Assembly (NCBI RefSeq): GCF_004519405.1
Contig: NZ_SGWI01000009.1
Span: forward strand, 62,001 to 126,000
Reading direction: 5' to 3'
DNA length: 64,000 nucleotides
Origin: Pseudomonas sp. BCA17
GTDB lineage: Bacteria; Pseudomonadota; Gammaproteobacteria; Pseudomonadales; Pseudomonadaceae
A program made the translations under genes and the position numbers. Below the pieces are notes generated by a model. That model did not search any database. It worked only from the letters and a program-made list of their open reading frames with translations, and was not told the origin of the DNA. Of the stretch, positions 53,227 through 60,912 are shown piece after piece. Within the stretch, counting starts at the first letter, position 1; the number at the start of each line of letters is the position of its first letter.

Positions 53227-53283
53227 TCACTTACCGCAGGCGTAGGCAGCGAACAGGCCGTTGAAGAGTTGGTTGAGGTGCAT
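53227..53283 (-). CDS. candidate 18-residue leader peptide
   Basis: The reading frame MHLNQLFNGLFAAYACGK ends in TGA and begins 8 bp after a good ribosome binding site (TGGAG). It lies 88 bp upstream of, and in the same direction as, the small charged gene at 52957-53139. The rest of the 332-bp gap to azurin contains only the palindrome at 53374. Whether it is translated is unknown. Confidence 0.4.
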   Translation of the reverse strand: MHLNQLFNGLFAAYACGK

Positions 53284-53373
53284 GGCTCGGACTCCAGTGG
53301 GTGATGGGCCGATCATAGTCAGCGTGTGGCACTTTGGCTGGTTGATTGTGTCGATAAGTCTGATAGCCTAAAG

Positions 53374-53383
53374 TTGTATACAA
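53374..53383. promoter_or_regulatory. palindromic site TTGTATACAA upstream of azurin
   Basis: This perfect 10-bp palindrome lies 88 bp before the azurin start in AT-rich sequence, with TTGACT 4 bp downstream as a possible -35 element. Such a site suggests a dimeric repressor or activator. No complete Anr/Fnr box (TTGAT-N4-ATCAA) is visible. Confidence 0.35.
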
Positions 53384-53471
53384 TTTGTTGACTCAGGTCA
53401 TACACATTTCTGCCTGCTTGAGGCACCCTTGTCGCAATACGCGTTTTTTAAACCCTGCCTTGGAGATTCAC

Positions 53472-53918
53472 ATGTTTGCCAAACTCGTTGCTGTTTCCCT
53501 GCTGACTCTGGCGAGCGGCCAGTTGCTTGCTGCAGAGTGCAAGGTCACCGTCGACTCCACTGATCAGATGTCCTTTAACACCAAGGCCATTGAAATCGAC
53601 AAAAGCTGCAAGACGTTCACCGTGGAGCTGACCCACTCCGGCAACTTGCCGAAAAACGTCATGGGCCATAACTGGGTGCTGAGTTCGGCTGCCGACATGC
53701 CTGGCGTCGCCAGCGACGGCATGGCCGCCGGTATCGACAAGAACTACCTGAAAGACGGCGACACCCGCATCATCGCCCACACCAAGATCATCGGTGCCGG
53801 CGAGAAAGACTCGGTGACGTTCGACGTGTCGAAGCTGGCGGCGGGTACTGATTACGCGTTCTTCTGCTCGTTCCCAGGCCACATCTCGATGATGAAAGGC
53901 ACTGTGACCCTGAAGTAA
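53472..53918 (+). CDS. azu: azurin (periplasmic blue copper protein)
   Basis: Azurin is a periplasmic type I copper electron carrier. The 148-residue precursor has a signal peptide (residues 1-20, ending QLLA) and a 128-residue mature protein starting AECKV, the same length as P. aeruginosa azurin. Copper ligands are conserved: His66 (mature His46) in MGHNW, Cys132 (112), His137 (117) and Met141 (121) in FFCSFPGHISMM. The disulfide Cys at mature position 3 is present. ATG at 53472 follows TTGGAGATTC. A bidirectional terminator follows. Confidence 0.96.
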   Translation: MFAKLVAVSLLTLASGQLLAAECKVTVDSTDQMSFNTKAIEIDKSCKTFTVELTHSGNLPKNVMGHNWVLSSAADMPGVASDGMAAGIDKNYLKDGDTRIIAHTKIIGAGEKDSVTFDVSKLAAGTDYAFFCSFPGHISMMKGTVTLK

Positions 53919-53931
53919 GCCGACATCGGTC

Positions 53932-53962
53932 AAAAAAAGCGCCTTTTCAGGCGCTTTTTTTT
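53932..53962. terminator. bidirectional terminator between azurin and the secreted orphan
   Basis: AAAAAAAGCGCC-TTTTCA-GGCGCTTTTTTTT is symmetrical, with A-run and T-run on both sides of a GC stem, so it can end transcription from both strands. Confidence 0.92.
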
Positions 53963-54300
53963 CAAGGTCGTATCAGTTCGAAAGATTCAAGGTCGAGGCC
54001 CAGTTCCATGTGATGGTGCGTCAGTCTTTTTTCAGCCCTGTCCATGAAATGGACAGGGCGCGCACCGCCCGTCTGAGATGTCCCACGGCAGTCGAGCATT
54101 TGCCGGGACTCAGTGATGAGGCTTTCTTGCCAATCACAGCTGGCCTGGGCTGAGTTATCGGTGAAAAAATTGGGTAGGCGTTTGCTGTCATAGACTTCGG
54201 GTGATTGTTCGTTGAGTGACTCAGGAGGCGTTAAGTCGAGCGCCGCGCTTACCGGCGTTGAGGCAAGGAGTGCAATCAGCATAATAGGTGTGTGCGACAT
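53962..54300 (-). CDS. small secreted hypothetical protein
   Basis: This protein of about 112 residues has a predicted signal peptide (MSHTPIMLIALLASTPVSA). The mature part is polar with two Cys residues (SCDWQ and MLDCRG), which may form a disulfide. No family is recognised. The start is uncertain: ATG at 54300 is chosen because it gives a clean signal peptide; another ATG lies 9 bp upstream and neither has a strong ribosome binding site. Confidence 0.5.
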   Translation of the reverse strand: MSHTPIMLIALLASTPVSAALDLTPPESLNEQSPEVYDSKRLPNFFTDNSAQASCDWQESLITESRQMLDCRGTSQTGGARPVHFMDRAEKRLTHHHMELGLDLESFELIRP

Positions 54301-54377
54301 ACCGGGCATTCCAACGTGGGGTAGGTCACGAGACTGCAATGAGGCCTTGGTGCATTCAATAATCAGTGAGTGAATCA

Positions 54378-54407
54378 GACCGTTCCCACGCAAGTGTGAG
54401 AACGGTC
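54378..54407 (-). terminator. hairpin after nadE
   Basis: GACCGTTC and GAACGGTC form an 8-bp stem, 12 bp beyond the nadE stop (minus strand). No long U-tract is present. Confidence 0.55.
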
Positions 54408-54418
54408 TAGAGGCAGGT

Positions 54419-55246
54419 TCACGGCGCGAATGGCATGACTCGTTTGTGCTCGGTCTTGCGATAGGTATCGCAGATGATCTTGAACGCTTCCTCACGTACC
54501 GGCTCACCATGCAGGAACGCATCGATCTCGGCGTACGTCACCCCGTGGGACGCCTCGTCCGGCTTGCCCGGCGACAGGTCTTCCAGGTCGGCAGTCGGTA
54601 CCTTCTCCACCAACGACTCCGGCGCGCCAAAGTGGCGTGCAATCGCCCGCACCTGATTTTTCACCAGCCCGCTCAACGGCGCCAAATCACAGGCCCCGTC
54701 ACCGAATTTGGTGAAAAAGCCCATTACCGCTTCTGCCGCATGGTCGGTGCCAATCACCAAGCCACCTGCCGCGCCGGCGATGGTGTATTGCGCCACCATC
54801 CGCATGCGTGCCTTGGTGTTGCCCAGCACGAAATCGCGGGATACCGCCGCCTTGCCTTCAAACGCCGCCACTTCATTGGCCAGGGCTTTCACCGCCGGGC
54901 CGATGTTCACGGTGTGGCGCTCATCCGGCTCGATAAAGTCCACCGAAGCCTGGGCATCGAGTTCGTCGAACTGGGTTTCGTAAGGCAGGCGCACGGCGAT
55001 AAAGCGGTAGGCCTCGTCACCGGTGGTGGCGCGCAGTTCCTTCATGGCGCGCTGGGCCAACAGGCCTGCGGTCAGGGAGTCGACGCCGCCGCTGATACCC
55101 AGCACCAACGTCTTGAGCCCGGAATTGCGCAGGCAATCCTGGATAAAAGCCACGCGGCGAGCCACTTCGGCCTCAAGGGCGGCCTGGTCTTTGAACGGCG
55201 CTTGGACCTTGAGCTGCTGCGCAATCTCACGCTGTACGGCTTGCAT
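54419..55246 (-). CDS. nadE: ammonia-dependent NAD+ synthetase NadE
   Basis: NadE amidates deamido-NAD to NAD+ with ATP and ammonia. The 275 residues include the PP-loop GISGGVDSLTAGLLA (about residues 48-62), GNTKARMRMVAQY and the C-terminal KRVMPFAP. No glutaminase domain is present, so it is the short ammonia-dependent form. It lies 3 bp after pncB, forming a two-gene NAD salvage operon. Confidence 0.96.
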   Translation of the reverse strand: MQAVQREIAQQLKVQAPFKDQAALEAEVARRVAFIQDCLRNSGLKTLVLGISGGVDSLTAGLLAQRAMKELRATTGDEAYRFIAVRLPYETQFDELDAQASVDFIEPDERHTVNIGPAVKALANEVAAFEGKAAVSRDFVLGNTKARMRMVAQYTIAGAAGGLVIGTDHAAEAVMGFFTKFGDGACDLAPLSGLVKNQVRAIARHFGAPESLVEKVPTADLEDLSPGKPDEASHGVTYAEIDAFLHGEPVREEAFKIICDTYRKTEHKRVMPFAP

Positions 55247-55249
55247 GAT

Positions 55250-56464
55250 TCACTCCTTGCTGGATAGGGCAGGTACTTTGAAAACGTGACGCAAATAGGC
55301 GACGAAGTTCGGATCGGTGCAATGAGTCTTGCCCGCTTCATCGGAGATTTTCGCGACGGGCTGGCCATTGCAGGCCGTCATTTTAAGCACGATGCTCATC
55401 GGCTCAACCCCTGGAATATCACAGGTCAGGTTGGTGCCGATGCCGAAGCTCACATTGATCCGACCTCGCAGCGCCCGGAATATCTCCAGGGCCTTGGGCA
55501 GTGTCAGGCTGTCGGAGAACACCAGGGTCTTGCTCATCGGCTCGATACCGAGCTTGTGGTAGTGGGCGATGGCTTTCTCGGCCCATTGCACAGGGTCGCC
55601 GGAATCGTGGCGCAGGCCATCGAACAGCTTGGCGAAATACAAATCGAAGTCGCCGAGGAACGCGTCGGTGGTGATGCAATCGGTCAGCGCGATGCCCAGC
55701 AGACCACGGTATTCGCGGACCCAGCAATCGAGCGCGGCGATCTGGCTGTCGATCAGGCGCGGGCCGAGTTGCTGGTGCGCCATGATCCACTCATGGGCCA
55801 TGGTGCCCAACGGTTTCATGCCCAGCTCCCGGGCCAGGTGCACGTTGCTGGTACCGACGAATCGACCGGGGAAGTCGTGCTTGAGCACATTGACCACTTC
55901 TTCCTGCACCCGGTACGAGAAGCGTCGGCGCGTGCCGAAGTCGGCCACTTGCAACTCCGACAGCTCGTCGCTGCTGGCGTTGTCGGTCAGCCAGTCGAAT
56001 TTGCGATACAGCTGCTCGCGGGCCTGTTCGAGGATCACGGTCTGATAGCGATAGCGGTTACGCACTTCGCTGACGATGGCCAGCATCGGCACTTCAAACA
56101 GGATCACGTGCAGCCACGGCCCGCGCAGGCGGATGAACAACTCGCCGTTCTCGATGCCGGTCTGCACGTAACGCAGGTTGAAGCGGAACAGCCCGAGAAA
56201 GCGCAAAAAATCCGGCTTCATGAAGCTGATGCGCTCCAGGAAGCCCAGTTGGTCCTGGCTCAGGCTCAGTTCGGCAAGACGCTCGATCTGGTAGCGGATT
56301 TCCGCCAGGTACGGGCGCAGGTCTTCGCTGTTACGGCAACGGAATTCCCATTCAACTTCCACGTTGGGGTAGTTGTGCAGCACCGCCTGCATCATGGTCA
56401 ACTTGTAGAAGTCGGTGTCGAGCAGGTTCTGCACGATGCGATCGGCAAACACACTCTCGCTCAT
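55250..56464 (-). CDS. pncB: nicotinate phosphoribosyltransferase PncB
   Basis: PncB converts nicotinate and PRPP to nicotinate mononucleotide, feeding NadE through deamido-NAD. The 404 residues begin MSESVFADRIVQNLLDTDFYKLTMMQAV after a GGAG ribosome binding site; an upstream ATG (56479) lies within that site and is rejected. FGTRRRFSYRVQ and FGIGTNLTCD are conserved phosphate and substrate-binding segments. It is the first gene of pncB-nadE. Confidence 0.96.
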   Translation of the reverse strand: MSESVFADRIVQNLLDTDFYKLTMMQAVLHNYPNVEVEWEFRCRNSEDLRPYLAEIRYQIERLAELSLSQDQLGFLERISFMKPDFLRFLGLFRFNLRYVQTGIENGELFIRLRGPWLHVILFEVPMLAIVSEVRNRYRYQTVILEQAREQLYRKFDWLTDNASSDELSELQVADFGTRRRFSYRVQEEVVNVLKHDFPGRFVGTSNVHLARELGMKPLGTMAHEWIMAHQQLGPRLIDSQIAALDCWVREYRGLLGIALTDCITTDAFLGDFDLYFAKLFDGLRHDSGDPVQWAEKAIAHYHKLGIEPMSKTLVFSDSLTLPKALEIFRALRGRINVSFGIGTNLTCDIPGVEPMSIVLKMTACNGQPVAKISDEAGKTHCTDPNFVAYLRHVFKVPALSSKE

Positions 56465-56601
56465 TATGGGAGTCTCCAAATGGGTCGGCGATGGGCGCCG
56501 GCCTTTACGCTCTATTAAGGAATGGCACTAGTGGCGCATAGACCCGTGGGGTTTTGCCAGTCATTTTTTTGCCAAGGCCACTGGCTTGCAGGCGACGTGC
56601 C

Positions 56602-57498
56602 TCAAACTGATTCGACTTGCTCCATCATCCACTTCACAAACTCGCGGACTTTCGGCACCTCCGCCGAATGCTCCGGATAGGCCAGGTAATACGCATCCTG
56701 GCTCGGCATTGCATGCTGCCAGGGAATCACCAGCTTGCCCTCGGCCAATTCCTCCTCCACCAGAAAACGCGGCAGCAGCGCCACGCCACAACCCACCTGC
56801 GCCGCACGAATGCACATATAGAACGTGTCGAAACGTGGCCCATGGTAGCTGTGCTCGGTCTGGTAGCCCTGGCTGGCGAACCAGTCGTGCCAGCCCTGGG
56901 GGCGTGAGGCGTTTTGCAGCAGGACCAACTCGCTCAGTTGGGTGGGATCGCTGAACGGTTTGGCCGGCAGGCTCTCCGGCGCGCACACCGGTACCAATTC
57001 CTCGCTGAACAGTCTCAGGCTCTCGGTGCCGGGGCGTGAGCCCTGGCCGAAGTAGAAGGCCATGTCGGCCTTGCCTTGCAGCAGTTCATCGGGGTCCTGT
57101 TCGTTGCACAGGTCGAGGTGGATCTGCGGATGGCGCAGCCGCCAACCCTTCAGGCGTGGCACCAGCCAGCGTGCGCCGAAGGTGTAGGGCGTAGAGACGC
57201 GCAACACCTCGGTCTCGCCGCCGTAGGAACGCAGGTAGTGGGTGGACATCTCCACTTGCGTAAGGATCTTGCGTACTTCCACCAAGTACAGATCCCCCGC
57301 CGGCGTCATCTGCAGGCGACGGCGCACGCGGCGGAACAGCAGGTGTTGCAGCAGTTCCTCCAACTGCGCCACTTGCTTGCTCACCGCGCTCTGCGTGAGG
57401 TTCAACTCCTCCGCCGCGCGGGTAAAGCTCAAATGGCGGGTGGCGGCTTCGAAACACTGCAGGGCGGTGATCGAGGGCAAATGTCTTTTGTTCAGCAC
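56602..57498 (-). CDS. LysR-family transcriptional regulator
   Basis: This 298-residue LysR-type regulator has an N-terminal winged helix-turn-helix (LPSITALQCFEAATRHLSF, AAEELNLTQSAVSKQVAQLE at about residues 28-47) and a periplasmic-binding-like effector domain. Translation begins at GTG 57498 behind AGAGGCACGCC. It is divergent from the aldehyde dehydrogenase gene amaB, and the intergenic region has an ATGC-N3-GCAT palindrome, so it probably controls lysine/pipecolate catabolism. The effector is unknown; the GcvA-like N-terminus is common in amino-acid-responsive regulators. Confidence 0.9.
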   Translation of the reverse strand: MLNKRHLPSITALQCFEAATRHLSFTRAAEELNLTQSAVSKQVAQLEELLQHLLFRRVRRRLQMTPAGDLYLVEVRKILTQVEMSTHYLRSYGGETEVLRVSTPYTFGARWLVPRLKGWRLRHPQIHLDLCNEQDPDELLQGKADMAFYFGQGSRPGTESLRLFSEELVPVCAPESLPAKPFSDPTQLSELVLLQNASRPQGWHDWFASQGYQTEHSYHGPRFDTFYMCIRAAQVGCGVALLPRFLVEEELAEGKLVIPWQHAMPSQDAYYLAYPEHSAEVPKVREFVKWMMEQVESV

Positions 57499-57513
57499 GG
57501 CGTGCCTCTTTTT

Positions 57514-57524
57514 ATGCTTTGCAT
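57514..57524. promoter_or_regulatory. ATGC-N3-GCAT palindrome in the LysR-amaB intergenic region
   Basis: This perfect 4+4 palindrome with a 3-bp spacer resembles the T-N11-A operator type used by LysR regulators. It lies 15 bp upstream of the LysR start, so it would suit autoregulation. Confidence 0.4.
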
Positions 57525-57652
57525 GAATAAACGGAATGATATCTCGCCTAATCGTCGTTTGTTGGCAAGTCTTGGGCCAGCTACAAATAAGCTCTGGATC
57601 GCCGTGCTGGCCGCGGCGCAAATTTTCTGTTTGCAGATTGAAGGAGCGACCC

Positions 57653-59143
57653 ATGGTTGCCGCATTGCTTGACCGTCTCGGGGTAAACCCGGCGTTGTAC
57701 CAGTCGGGTAAACAACCCGTGCATTCGCCGATCGATGGCAGCCGTATCGGCAGCGTGCATTGGGAAGGTGCCGCCGAGGTGGAGCAACAGGTCAGTCGCG
57801 CCGAGCATGCATTCGAAGCCTGGCGCAAGGTGCCGGCCCCGCGGCGTGGCGAGCTGGTGCGCCAGTTCGGTGATGTGCTGCGCGAATACAAGGCCGACTT
57901 GGGCGAACTGGTGTCCTGGGAGGCGGGCAAGATCACCCAGGAAGGCTTGGGTGAAGTGCAGGAGATGATCGATATCTGCGATTTCGCCGTCGGCCTGTCC
58001 CGCCAGTTGTACGGCTTGACCATCGCTTCCGAGCGCCCCGGCCACCATATGCGGGAAACCTGGCATCCGCTGGGTGTGGTCGGTGTGATCAGCGCGTTCA
58101 ACTTCCCGGTGGCCGTGTGGGCGTGGAACACGACGCTGGCGCTGGTGTGCGGTAACGCGGTGATCTGGAAACCGTCGGAAAAGACCCCGCTCACCGCCCT
58201 GGCCTGCCAGGCGCTGTTCGAGCGCGTACTGAAGAATTTCAGCGATGCACCGCCGTACCTGAGCCAAGTCATCATCGGCGGCCGCGATGCTGGCGGCGCG
58301 CTGGTGGATGACCCGCGTGTAGCGCTGATCAGCGCCACCGGCAGCACCCGCATGGGCCGCGAAGTGGCACCCAAAGTCGCCGCGCGGTTTGCCCGCAGCA
58401 TCCTCGAGCTGGGCGGCAACAACGCCATGATCCTCGGCCCGAGCGCCGACCTGGACATGGCCGTGCGTGCCATCCTGTTCAGCGCCGTCGGCACCGCCGG
58501 GCAGCGTTGCACCACCCTGCGTCGCCTGATCGCCCATGAGTCGGTCAAGGAAGAAATCGTCACCCGTCTCAAGGCCGCCTACTCCAAAGTGCGCATCGGC
58601 CACCCGCTGGAAGGCAATTTGGTCGGCCCGCTGATCGACAAGCACGGTTTTGAGAATATGCAGGACGCCCTGGAGCAGGCCCTGAGTGAGGGCGGCAAGG
58701 TGTTCGGTGGCAAGCGTCAGTTGGAAGACAAATTCCCCAACGCCTATTACGTGTCGCCCGCCATCGTGGAAATGCCCGAGCAAAGCGACGTGGTGTGCAC
58801 CGAAACCTTCGCGCCGATCCTGTACGTGATCGGCTACAGCGACTTCAATGAGGCCCTGCGCCTGAACAACGCCGTGCCGCAAGGGTTGTCCTCGTGCATC
58901 TTCACCACTGACGTGCGCGAAGCTGAGCAGTTCATGTCGGCGGTGGGCAGTGACTGCGGCATCGCCAACGTCAACATCGGCCCGAGCGGCGCGGAAATCG
59001 GTGGCGCATTTGGCGGTGAAAAAGAGACCGGTGGCGGGCGCGAATCGGGTTCGGATGCCTGGCGCGGGTACATGCGCCGCCAGACCAATACTGTCAACTA
59101 CTCGCTGGAGTTGCCGCTGGCCCAAGGCATCACCTTCGACTGA
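57653..59143 (+). CDS. amaB: L-piperidine-6-carboxylate (alpha-aminoadipate semialdehyde) dehydrogenase
   Basis: This NAD-dependent aldehyde dehydrogenase of the ALDH7/antiquitin type oxidises piperidine-6-carboxylate/2-aminoadipate semialdehyde to 2-aminoadipate in lysine catabolism. The 496 residues carry the NAD-binding region (AFNFPVAVWAWN), the general-base Glu in LELGGNNAM and catalytic Cys286 in GQRCTTLRR. The C-terminal GGGRESGSDAWRGYMRRQTN is characteristic of ALDH7. GAAGGAG lies 6 bp before the ATG. amaA follows, as in P. putida. Confidence 0.93.
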   Translation: MVAALLDRLGVNPALYQSGKQPVHSPIDGSRIGSVHWEGAAEVEQQVSRAEHAFEAWRKVPAPRRGELVRQFGDVLREYKADLGELVSWEAGKITQEGLGEVQEMIDICDFAVGLSRQLYGLTIASERPGHHMRETWHPLGVVGVISAFNFPVAVWAWNTTLALVCGNAVIWKPSEKTPLTALACQALFERVLKNFSDAPPYLSQVIIGGRDAGGALVDDPRVALISATGSTRMGREVAPKVAARFARSILELGGNNAMILGPSADLDMAVRAILFSAVGTAGQRCTTLRRLIAHESVKEEIVTRLKAAYSKVRIGHPLEGNLVGPLIDKHGFENMQDALEQALSEGGKVFGGKRQLEDKFPNAYYVSPAIVEMPEQSDVVCTETFAPILYVIGYSDFNEALRLNNAVPQGLSSCIFTTDVREAEQFMSAVGSDCGIANVNIGPSGAEIGGAFGGEKETGGGRESGSDAWRGYMRRQTNTVNYSLELPLAQGITFD

Positions 59144-59165
59144 CCACTGTCGAAACGCGGTTAAA

Positions 59166-59193
59166 AATGTGGGAGCGGGCTTGCTCCCACATT
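59166..59193. repeat. REP palindrome between amaB and amaA
   Basis: AATGTGGGAGC and GCTCCCACATT form a perfect 11-bp stem with loop GGGCTT, in the same family as the repeats at 633 and 10494. It interrupts an otherwise likely two-gene operon. Confidence 0.85.
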
Positions 59194-59254
59194 GATTGGT
59201 TTACCAGGTCGAAACTGAATTCAGTTGTTTGTTAGGTCTCATCGGAGTCTGGCA

Positions 59255-60538
59255 ATGGCATTACGCGAAGCATGTTTGTGGGAACACCTCACGCCCGGCC
59301 GGCCCGATCGCGCTGCACTCAGCGGCGAACTCAAGGTGGATGTGTGCGTGATCGGCGCCGGGATCACAGGGTTGTCGGCTGCCGTTCACTTGCTGGAGCA
59401 GGGCAAAAGTGTCGCCGTACTGGAGGCACATCGCACCGGCCACGGCGGTTCGGGGCGTAACGTCGGGTTGGTCAATGCCGGCATGTGGATCCCGCCGGAC
59501 GAGATCGAAGCCGGTTTCGGCGAAGCGGTGGGCAGCCAGCTCAACCGCATGTTGGGCGCGGCACCATCCCTGGTGTTCAGTCTGGTCGACAAATACAACA
59601 TCGATTGCCAATTGCGCCGTGAAGGCACCTTGCACATGGCGCACAACGCTCGTGGCGAGGCGGATTTGCGCAGCCGTGAAGAACAATGGAAGCGCCGTGG
59701 CGCGCCGGTCGAGCTGCTCACCGGGCAGGCTTGCGAACAGGCCACGGGCACCCGCAAGATCGCCGCCGCGCTGCTGGATCGACGTGCCGGTACCTTGAAC
59801 CCAATGGCCTACACCACGGGTTTGGCGAATGCCGCAGTGGGCCTGGGTGGGCAGCTGTTTGACCATTCTCCGGTCACCCGGCTTGAGCGCCAGGGCGCGC
59901 AGTGGTGCGTGCAGACCGCGCAAGGCGCTGTGCAGGCGGCACAGGTGGTGATCGCGTCCAATGCCTACACCGAGGGTGAATGGACCGAGCTGCGCCGCAA
60001 CTTTTTCCCCGGTTATTACTACCAGGTCGCTTCGGCCCCGCTGACGGACGACGTCGCCCAACACATCCTTCCCGGTGGGCAGGGCTCTTGGGACACGCGG
60101 CAGGTGCTCAGCAGCATCCGTCGCGATGCCGACGGGCGCCTGTTGCTCGGCAGCCTGGGCAACGGCAGTCAGAAACCCGCGTGGTTCCTCAAGGCGTGGG
60201 CCGATCGGGTGCAGCAGCATTACTTCCCGTACCTCAAATCGGTGCAGTGGGAATACACCTGGACCGGCTGCATTGCCTTCACCCCGGACCATTTGATGCG
60301 GCTGTTCGAGCCTGCCCCGGGCCTGGTGGCCGTCACGGGCTATAACGGGCGTGGCGTGACCACCGGCAGCGTGGTCGGCAAGGCGTTCGCCGACTACCTG
60401 TGTCACCAGAATCCCCAGGCGTTGCCGATTCCCTTTGCACCGATGCAACCGTTGGCCGGGGTGGGCCTGCGCAGTTGCCTGTATGAAGCCGGATTCTCGC
60501 TGTATCACGCGGGGCAATGCCTCAGGATCGTGATCTGA
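59255..60538 (+). CDS. amaA: FAD-dependent L-pipecolate oxidase AmaA
   Basis: This 427-residue protein is a DAO-family flavoenzyme with the dinucleotide fold VDVCVIGAGITGLSAAVHLLEQ at about residues 28-50 and a C-terminal FAD-contacting GYNGRGVTTGSVVGKAFAD. In P. putida the neighbour of amaB oxidises L-pipecolate to piperidine-6-carboxylate, the substrate of AmaB, so the pair performs two consecutive steps. The start at 59255 has a CGGAG ribosome binding site 8 bp upstream. Confidence 0.88.
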   Translation: MALREACLWEHLTPGRPDRAALSGELKVDVCVIGAGITGLSAAVHLLEQGKSVAVLEAHRTGHGGSGRNVGLVNAGMWIPPDEIEAGFGEAVGSQLNRMLGAAPSLVFSLVDKYNIDCQLRREGTLHMAHNARGEADLRSREEQWKRRGAPVELLTGQACEQATGTRKIAAALLDRRAGTLNPMAYTTGLANAAVGLGGQLFDHSPVTRLERQGAQWCVQTAQGAVQAAQVVIASNAYTEGEWTELRRNFFPGYYYQVASAPLTDDVAQHILPGGQGSWDTRQVLSSIRRDADGRLLLGSLGNGSQKPAWFLKAWADRVQQHYFPYLKSVQWEYTWTGCIAFTPDHLMRLFEPAPGLVAVTGYNGRGVTTGSVVGKAFADYLCHQNPQALPIPFAPMQPLAGVGLRSCLYEAGFSLYHAGQCLRIVI

Positions 60539-60558
60539 TCGGCGAGATACCTGTCAAA

Positions 60559-60581
60559 AGCCTGCATTTTCTTAGCAGGCT
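60559..60581 (+). terminator. hairpin after amaA
   Basis: AGCCTGC and GCAGGCT are perfect 7-bp inverted repeats with a 9-nt loop, 20 bp after amaA. No U-tract follows. Confidence 0.55.
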
Positions 60582-60629
60582 ACCCATCTGTATTGGTGCA
60601 AGTCGTAGCAATCGCGCACTGTAAATGTG

Positions 60630-60667
60630 CAGTTCCGTTACGCACGTTGTTACAGCTGTAGGAACTG
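60630..60667. promoter_or_regulatory. inverted repeats in the braC upstream region
   Basis: CAGTTCC (60630-60636) and GGAACTG (60661-60667) are inverted, and between them lies a perfect 10-bp palindrome TACAGCTGTA (60651-60660). They directly precede the four direct repeats. Confidence 0.4.
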
Positions 60668-60681
60668 TCGTTTATCGGTCT

Positions 60682-60761
60682 GGTTGCAGGTGCGACCTGC
60701 TCGGGTTGTACTTTTTCGCTGCAAAGGTTGCACCTCCTCAAGCTAGACGGTTGCACGTCCT
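60682..60761 (+). promoter_or_regulatory. four phased direct repeats upstream of braC (candidate enhancer array)
   Basis: GGTTG(C/T)A occurs at 60682, 60704, 60726 and 60749, that is with 22, 22 and 23 bp spacing, about two helical turns. The last two copies share 12 of 13 bases (GGTTGCACNTCCT). All lie on one face of the DNA, 70-150 bp upstream of a perfect sigma-54 promoter, as expected for activator binding sites. Confidence 0.65.
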
Positions 60762-60827
60762 GGCGAAAGGAGCCGAAACGCCCGCAATAACAATGACACC
60801 GTGTCTTTTTGAAGAATAAAAACGTAA

Positions 60828-60843
60828 TGGCACGCGCCTTGCT
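60828..60843 (+). promoter_or_regulatory. sigma-54 (RpoN) promoter of braC
   Basis: TGGCAC-GCGCC-TTGC matches the -24/-12 consensus at all ten key positions, with GG and GC 10 bp apart. It lies 70 bp upstream of the braC ATG, and the predicted start point is about 60853. Confidence 0.85.
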
Positions 60844-60912
60844 CTGGGCTTTAAGTGGAAAGTTTGAATGCAAGTTGTCGTGCCAAAAATCAAAAATATC
60901 GGAGCACCACTC

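Noticed and set aside
53307..53350. sigma-54 promoter and Anr box upstream of azurin
   Set aside because: GTGGCACTTTGGCTGG lacks the required GC at the -12 position, and TTGATTGTGTCGAT has no matching right half for an Anr site.
57499..58572. N-terminal extension of the LysR gene to a 656-residue protein
   Set aside because: The extension is antisense to amaB and has no homology; the GTG at 57498 has a good ribosome binding site and gives the standard LysR length.
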